NCBI RefSeq assembly: GCF_006094435.1 | Contig: NZ_CP034783.1 | Span: 2,755,001 to 2,819,000, forward strand | DNA from: Pseudomonas sp. MPC6 | GTDB lineage: Bacteria > Pseudomonadota > Gammaproteobacteria > Pseudomonadales > Pseudomonadaceae | DNA length: 64,000 nucleotides | Direction of reading: 5' to 3' | Shown: positions 59,564 through 64,000 of the stretch, piece by piece | How positions within the stretch are numbered: position 1 is the stretch's first letter | Layout of the letters: every line of letters begins with the position of its first letter | Position numbers and translations under genes: made by a program | The notes under the pieces: generated by a model | Told to the model about the DNA's origin: nothing | Seen by the model: the letters and a program-made list of their open reading frames with translations, nothing else | Databases searched by the model: none

Positions 59564-59769
59564 GCGATTATTCCCGACTGATCGAGGCAGGTGCAGCTCA
59601 TGCTATCGATCAGGTTGCATCAGGAAAAATCGTTTATTTTTTGCTGACCCTTCGTTTTTTTCGAAGTGTTGTTGGCCTCGGCGACTGGCCCGTCATGGCA
59701 CGCCATGCCTCCTGCATGGCGTCTATTCCCATCCCGGGTTCATGGTCATGGACAAACAGACAGTCGTAC

Positions 59770-60948
59770 TCAAATCCGCGCCAGCGCCTGGGCCAGGTCC
59801 GCCCGCAGGTCTTCGACATCCTCGACCCCCACCGACAAACGCACCAGCGCATCGCCGATGCCCAGCTGCGCACGGGTCTCGGCAGGAATGGTCGCGTGGG
59901 TCATGATCGCCGGGTGTTCGATCAGGCTTTCCACGCCACCCAGGCTTTCGGCCAGGGCAAAGATCTGCACACTTTCGAGGAAGCGCCGGGCACCGGCCAG
60001 GTCGCTGTTCAGGTCGAGGGAAATCATCCCACCAAAACCGCGCATCTGCTGCCGCGCCAGTTCGTGCTGCGGGTGCGATGGCAGGCCCGGATAATAGACC
60101 CGCGCCACCTGGGGCTGCCGCTCCAGCCATTGCGCCAGTTCCAGTGCGTTGCTGCAGTGACGCTCCATGCGCAGTGCCAGGGTTTTCACCCCGCGCAGGG
60201 TCAGAAAGGCATCGAACGGCCCGGCGATAGCCCCCACCGCGTTCTGCAGGAAACCCAGGCGCTCGGCCAGTTCGGCGTTCTGACCGACCACGGCGATGCC
60301 GCCGATCACGTCGGAGTGGCCGTTCAGGTACTTGGTGGTCGAGTGCAGCACGATGTCGAAGCCCAGTTCCAGCGGGCGCTGGATCCACGGGCTGGCGAAA
60401 GTGTTGTCGGCCACGCAGATGATGTCGCGGTCGCGGCAGATGCGCGCGATGGCCGCCAGGTCAGTGAGGCTCAGCAGGGGATTGCTCGGGGTCTCGACCA
60501 TGACCATGCGCGTGTCGTCCTGCAGCGCCGCTTCGAAGGCCGCCAGGTCCGAGAGGTCGACGAAGCTGAAACGATGCCCGGCACTGCGCCGGCGCACCTT
60601 GTCGAACAGGCGGAAGGTACCGCCGTACAGGTCGTTGCCGGAGACGATGTGCGCGCCGGTGTCGAGCAATTCGAGCACCGTGGAAATCGTCGCCAGCCCG
60701 GAGGCGAAGGCGAAGGCCTGGGTACCGCCTTCAAGGTTCGCGACGCAGCGCTCCAGGGCAAAGCGCGTCGGGTTGTGCGAGCGCCCGTAGTCGAAGCCCT
60801 TGTGCACGCCGGGGCTTTGTTGCAAGTAGGTGGAGTTGGCGTAGATCGGCGGCATCAGCGCCCCGGTGGTTGGGTCCGGCACCTGCCCGGCGTGGATCAC
60901 GCGGGTAGCGAAGGCGCGGGTTGCAGCGTGTTCATCGTGTTGACTCAT
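59770..60948 (-). CDS. Cystathionine gamma-lyase/gamma-synthase (PLP, Cys/Met metabolism)
   Basis: A 392-residue PLP enzyme of the Cys/Met family: YGRSHNPTRFALERCVANLE, FASGLATIST, SGNDLYGGTFRLFD and the PLP-Lys206 in HSTTKYLNGHSDVIGG. Sequence alone does not separate gamma-synthase from gamma-lyase, but direct coupling to cystathionine beta-synthase (ATG overlapping its stop) favours gamma-lyase in reverse transsulfuration, making cysteine from homocysteine. Confidence 0.88.
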   Translation of the reverse strand: MSQHDEHAATRAFATRVIHAGQVPDPTTGALMPPIYANSTYLQQSPGVHKGFDYGRSHNPTRFALERCVANLEGGTQAFAFASGLATISTVLELLDTGAHIVSGNDLYGGTFRLFDKVRRRSAGHRFSFVDLSDLAAFEAALQDDTRMVMVETPSNPLLSLTDLAAIARICRDRDIICVADNTFASPWIQRPLELGFDIVLHSTTKYLNGHSDVIGGIAVVGQNAELAERLGFLQNAVGAIAGPFDAFLTLRGVKTLALRMERHCSNALELAQWLERQPQVARVYYPGLPSHPQHELARQQMRGFGGMISLDLNSDLAGARRFLESVQIFALAESLGGVESLIEHPAIMTHATIPAETRAQLGIGDALVRLSVGVEDVEDLRADLAQALARI

Positions 60949-62321
60949 GTCAGGGCTCTCCGTAAGTGATTGAGCAGGTCGACCCGGGTAATCAGGCCGT
61001 GGAAGCCCGACGCGTCGGCGATGATCGCCACCAGCCCGCGGTCAAGCTCGGCTTGCAGCTGGGCCAGACTGGCGCCGGGCGGCAGGGTTTGCACCTTGTC
61101 CGTCATCGCGCTGGCCACGCTCATGCGAAAGTGCGAGGGATCTTCCTGCATGCCGAACAGGATGTCGGACTCGTCGATCACGCCGACCAGCCGTTGGCCG
61201 TTCACCAGCACCGGCAGTTGCGACACATCCGCCAGGCGCATGCGCTGGAAAGCGGTGAGCAGGGTGTCGTCCGGGCCGACGCTGATCACCCGGCCATCTT
61301 CGAAGCGCCGCGCGATCAGGTCGCGCAGATCGTCATAGTGCTTGTACTGCAGCAGGCCCTGATCGTTCATCCACTGGTCGTTGTAGACCTTCGACAGGTA
61401 GCGGGTGCCGGTGTCGCAGACGAAGCTCACCACCCGTTTCGGCTCGGTTTGCTCGCGGCAGTAACGCAGCGCCGCGGCCAGCAGGGTGCCGGTCGAAGAG
61501 CCGCCGAGAATGCCTTCGGCGCGCAGCAACTGGCGGGCGTGATCGAAGCTTTCTTCGTCGCTGATCGAATAGGCCTTGCGCACACTGGACAGGTCGGCAA
61601 TCGAGGGAATGAAGTCTTCACCGATGCCTTCCACCGCCCATGAGCCGGGCGTGCCAAGGGTGCCGCTGCGGCTGTACTCGGCCATGACCGAGCCGACCGG
61701 GTCGGCCAGTACCATCTCCAGGTCCGGCTGCACGCGGCTGAAGAATCGGGTCAATCCGGTCAGTGTGCCGGCGGAGCCGACGCCGACGACGATGGCATCC
61801 ACATCATGTTGGGTCTGCGCCCAGATCTCCGGCGCGGTGCTGCACTCGTGGGCCAGCGGGTTGGCCGGGTTGTTGAACTGATCGGCGAAGAAGGCATCGG
61901 GGATGTCCTGCGCCAGCCGCGCGGCAACGTCCTGGTAGTACTCGGGATGGCCCTTGCCGACGTCGGACCGGGTGATGTGCACTTCGGCCCCCATGGCCTT
62001 GAGGTGCAGGACCTTCTCGGTGGACATCTTGTCCGGCACCACCAGCACCACCCGGTAGCCCTTGGCGCGGCCGACCAGAGCCAGGCCCAGGCCGGTGTTG
62101 CCGGCGGTGGCTTCGACTATGGTGCCGCCCGGTTGCAGACGGCCATCGCGTTCGGCGGCATCGATCATCGCCAGCCCGATGCGATCCTTGATCGAACCGC
62201 CGGGGTTTTGTGATTCAAGCTTGAGAAACAGGGTGCACGGGCCGGTATCGAAGCGGCTGATACGCACCAACGGCGTATTGCCAATCAGTTCGAGCACGGC
62301 GGGGCGGGAGTCGTTCGGCAT
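60945..62321 (-). CDS. Cystathionine beta-synthase
   Basis: A 458-residue PLP enzyme: ELIGNTPLVRISR, PLP-Lys45 in NPGGSIKDRIG, TSGNTG-type loop as EATAGNTGLGLA, GVGSAGTLTG phosphate-binding loop, then two CBS domains from about residue 330 (FEDGRVISVGPDDTLLTAFQ and VASAMTDKVQTLPPGASLAQ). It condenses homocysteine and serine to cystathionine. The ATG at 62321 has GAGGTGAC upstream; the longer frame lacks family similarity. Operon with the downstream gamma-lyase/synthase gene. Confidence 0.92.
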   Translation of the reverse strand: MPNDSRPAVLELIGNTPLVRISRFDTGPCTLFLKLESQNPGGSIKDRIGLAMIDAAERDGRLQPGGTIVEATAGNTGLGLALVGRAKGYRVVLVVPDKMSTEKVLHLKAMGAEVHITRSDVGKGHPEYYQDVAARLAQDIPDAFFADQFNNPANPLAHECSTAPEIWAQTQHDVDAIVVGVGSAGTLTGLTRFFSRVQPDLEMVLADPVGSVMAEYSRSGTLGTPGSWAVEGIGEDFIPSIADLSSVRKAYSISDEESFDHARQLLRAEGILGGSSTGTLLAAALRYCREQTEPKRVVSFVCDTGTRYLSKVYNDQWMNDQGLLQYKHYDDLRDLIARRFEDGRVISVGPDDTLLTAFQRMRLADVSQLPVLVNGQRLVGVIDESDILFGMQEDPSHFRMSVASAMTDKVQTLPPGASLAQLQAELDRGLVAIIADASGFHGLITRVDLLNHLRRALT

Positions 62322-62499
62322 GTTGTCACCTCGCTGCAAAAATCTGCACTGGATGGGACAGCAACCCGCGGCGAGTTCTCGCGCGCCGGTCGCAAGCAAA
62401 TGCGTCGTTTGGAACATAGGCCGGGATTGCCCCACTCGCAACCGCGCACGGCCAATTGGTCACCTCTTCGCTGAAATCACGGAGCTTGCCGTTAGTCAC

Positions 62500-62567
62500 C
62501 TGTAGGAGCCGGCTTGCTGGCGAAGGCGGCCGTGAGTACGCCTTCGCCAGCAAGCCGGCTCCTACAG
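62500..62567. repeat. REP pair, closely spaced
   Basis: CTGTAGGAGCCGGCTTGCTG and CAGCAAGCCGGCTCCTACAG are almost perfect complements separated by about 27 bases. It lies between the siderophore receptor stop and the cystathionine beta-synthase start region. Confidence 0.9.
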
Positions 62568-62584
62568 AAAAGCGGTTTTCGGGG

Positions 62585-64000
62585 TTAGAACGTGGGGGTG
62601 TATTTCACGCTGAACATGACATTGCGCGGATCACCAAAGTTGTTGTTGCCATTGAGCTGGTCGTACCCCGCGGTGTAATAGCGCTTGTCGAACAGGTTGT
62701 TGGCGTTCAATGCCAGGCCGATCTCCGGGGTCAGTTGATAGCCGAGGCGGGCGTTCCATACGGTGTAGCCCGGCACCTCATACGTGCGTTCGTAACCCAG
62801 GGTGTGGCTTTGGGTGGTGAAACCCAGCCCGGTGCTGGCCCGGCTCCAGTCGCCGCTGAACTGATAGTCGCTCCAGACCCGCAGCATGTGTTTCGGCGTC
62901 CACTGGCTGAAGACCCGGCCTTCGTCGACCGGGTCTTCGAGGTATTTGGTGGTGTTGTAGGTGTAGCCGGCGAACAGTTGCAGGCCGCCGAGTACTTCGC
63001 CGCTGATTTCGGCCTCGATGCCCTGGCTGCGAACCTTGCCGGAGGCCGTCGAGCAGTACCAGCCGTCGCAGGCGAAACCCGAGGCGACGTCGTTGACCGC
63101 TCGATTCTCCTGGTCGTAACGGAACACCGCCAGGGACGTATTGACCCGGCCATCCAGCAGCTCGCCCTTGAGACCGATTTCGTAGTTGCTGCCGATCACC
63201 GGCTTGAGCACCGAGCCGCTCGTGGTGCGTGCAGTCTGGGGTTCGAACACGTCGGTGTAGCTGGCATAGACCGCCCATTCGCGGTTCAGGTCGTAGACGA
63301 TGCCGGCGTAGGGCGTGACTTCCCCGGTTTCGTTGGTGGTGCTTGGCAAGTCGTCGATAGCGACGTCGCTGAACGCGACCTGGGTCGCCGATTTGTAACT
63401 GTAGTCGTACCAGCTGACCCGGGCGCCGAGCACCAGGGTCAGCGGCTCGATCGGCTTGACTCGCCAGCTGCCGTACAGGCCTTTTTGCCGGATGTCGTAT
63501 TTGCTCGGGGTCGCACGGCCACCGGGGGTATTGAGCAAGCCGTCGTAGCTGATTTCAGGCCGGTCATGATCGATGCCGAAGATCGTGTCGCTGCTGTTGT
63601 TGAAGGTCCGCGCAAAACGGTCGTCCGAGGTGTACTTGGAGTAGTTGCCGCCCAGCATGATCTCCTGCTCCATCGACAAGGCTTCGAAGCGTCCGACGAG
63701 GTTCATGTCCAGACCGATCTTGGTGGCGTCGAAGTCCGAGACGAAGTCGGCGTATTGCACGCCGCTGCCATCGGCATTGAGGCCGTCGCCGGAGGTTTGC
63801 AGCCGTTGGTTTTTCGCCTGGTTGTCTTCCGTCATGCGCACCGCGCCGACCTTGAAGGCCCAGTCGTCGTTGAAACGGTGTTCCAGATCGGTGTAGACCG
63901 TGGTGACATCAATCTGCGAATGGTTCCAGCGCGCACCGGTGTAGGTCGAACGCGGCACGTCGAGCGGGCTGCCGTCAGCGTAGCGGGGCAGCCCGCGGAT
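62585..64000 (-). CDS. TonB-dependent siderophore receptor, 5' part outside window
   Basis: The C-terminal 471 residues of an outer-membrane receptor; the frame stays open to the window edge (upstream codons read IRGLPRYADGSPLDVPRSTY), so the GTG at 63958 is internal. Barrel features: ALDYS-type strands, GLYGSWRVKPIEPLTLVLGA, EWAVYASYTDVFEPQ, GSNYEIGLKGELLDGRVNTS, FAGYTYNTTKYLEDP and the terminal RNVMFSVKYTPTF with final Phe. This fits FpvA/FhuE-type ferrisiderophore receptors; the siderophore is unknown. No downstream partner is visible within the window. Confidence 0.9.
   Translation of the reverse strand: MRGLPRYADGSPLDVPRSTYTGARWNHSQIDVTTVYTDLEHRFNDDWAFKVGAVRMTEDNQAKNQRLQTSGDGLNADGSGVQYADFVSDFDATKIGLDMNLVGRFEALSMEQEIMLGGNYSKYTSDDRFARTFNNSSDTIFGIDHDRPEISYDGLLNTPGGRATPSKYDIRQKGLYGSWRVKPIEPLTLVLGARVSWYDYSYKSATQVAFSDVAIDDLPSTTNETGEVTPYAGIVYDLNREWAVYASYTDVFEPQTARTTSGSVLKPVIGSNYEIGLKGELLDGRVNTSLAVFRYDQENRAVNDVASGFACDGWYCSTASGKVRSQGIEAEISGEVLGGLQLFAGYTYNTTKYLEDPVDEGRVFSQWTPKHMLRVWSDYQFSGDWSRASTGLGFTTQSHTLGYERTYEVPGYTVWNARLGYQLTPEIGLALNANNLFDKRYYTAGYDQLNGNNNFGDPRNVMFSVKYTPTF

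Noticed and set aside
59564..59769. Manganese riboswitch (yybP-ykoY) before the TerC gene
   Set aside because: The gap is about 200 bases and I could not find the conserved paired loops; only a short CTTCG-T-tract-CGAAG hairpin is seen.

Overview
The window looks like chromosome from a Pseudomonas of the fluorescens group. Base composition is GC-rich, Shine-Dalgarno sites are frequent, and at least nine copies or half-copies of the REP palindromes typical of this group (TGTAGGAGC...GCTCCTACA and a TGTGGGAGC variant) lie between genes. Gene families are also typical: DUF7693, Ohr/OhrR, BCCT, LysR and VgrG. I found no rRNA, tRNA, CRISPR array, insertion sequence or prophage.

Layout. (1) 1-2 kb: the end of a winged-helix regulator and a beta-propeller protein. 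(2) 1.6-9.6 kb: a minus-strand operon, ALDH - dipeptidase-like - 27-residue ORF - BCCT transporter - unknown - DUF3726 - RidA, with a divergent LysR gene; probably uptake and catabolism of a quaternary amine or similar compound. (3) 9.6-14.9 kb: small genes and REPs, including a secreted protein made of eight 13-residue repeats, an Ohr peroxidase, a periplasmic cupin and a patatin. (4) 14.9-25.6 kb: a seven-gene minus-strand exopolysaccharide operon: WecB-like epimerase, BcsB-like protein, NfrB-like synthase with C-terminal MshEN (c-di-GMP) motifs, NfrA-like outer-membrane protein, AlgF-like and AlgX/AlgJ-like acetylation proteins, and a DUF4434-like glycosidase fold. Most junctions overlap by 4 bases. 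It resembles the E. coli NfrA/NfrB/WecB glycan system with added BcsB and alginate-type acetylation parts, and is the best candidate for an under-described system.

(5) 26-32.4 kb: a hydrolase, a nucleotide-transporter-like protein, a Tat-exported aldo/keto reductase, an OhrR gene with two tandem ohr paralogues and matching operator palindromes, and a VanX-like plus L,D-transpeptidase fusion preceded by about 29.5 copies of a CTGTTG hexamer. (6) 32.7-38.1 kb: an ALDH, an isochorismatase-like hydrolase, a divergent HxlR regulator and two MFS exporters. (7) 38.1-48.3 kb: two related LysR genes, a DUF485/acetate-type symporter pair, a b561-like protein, two nitronate monooxygenases, a MOSC protein, an MmsA-type CoA-acylating semialdehyde dehydrogenase and a malonate-semialdehyde-decarboxylase-like tautomerase. 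A shared 26-base element lies before both operons. Together these suggest uptake and breakdown of 3-nitropropionate (propionate 3-nitronate) through malonate semialdehyde.

(8) 48.4-54.1 kb: a small unknown gene, an exported epoxide hydrolase, and an orphan VgrG with an AT-rich putative membrane-acting effector and a membrane immunity candidate. (9) 54.3-64 kb: a sialidase-like / membrane protein / LtaS-like operon, a TerC protein, the reverse transsulfuration pair (cystathionine beta-synthase plus gamma-lyase/synthase) and a 5'-truncated TonB-dependent siderophore receptor.

Functions are assigned from recognised motifs and neighbourhood only; no database search was run.
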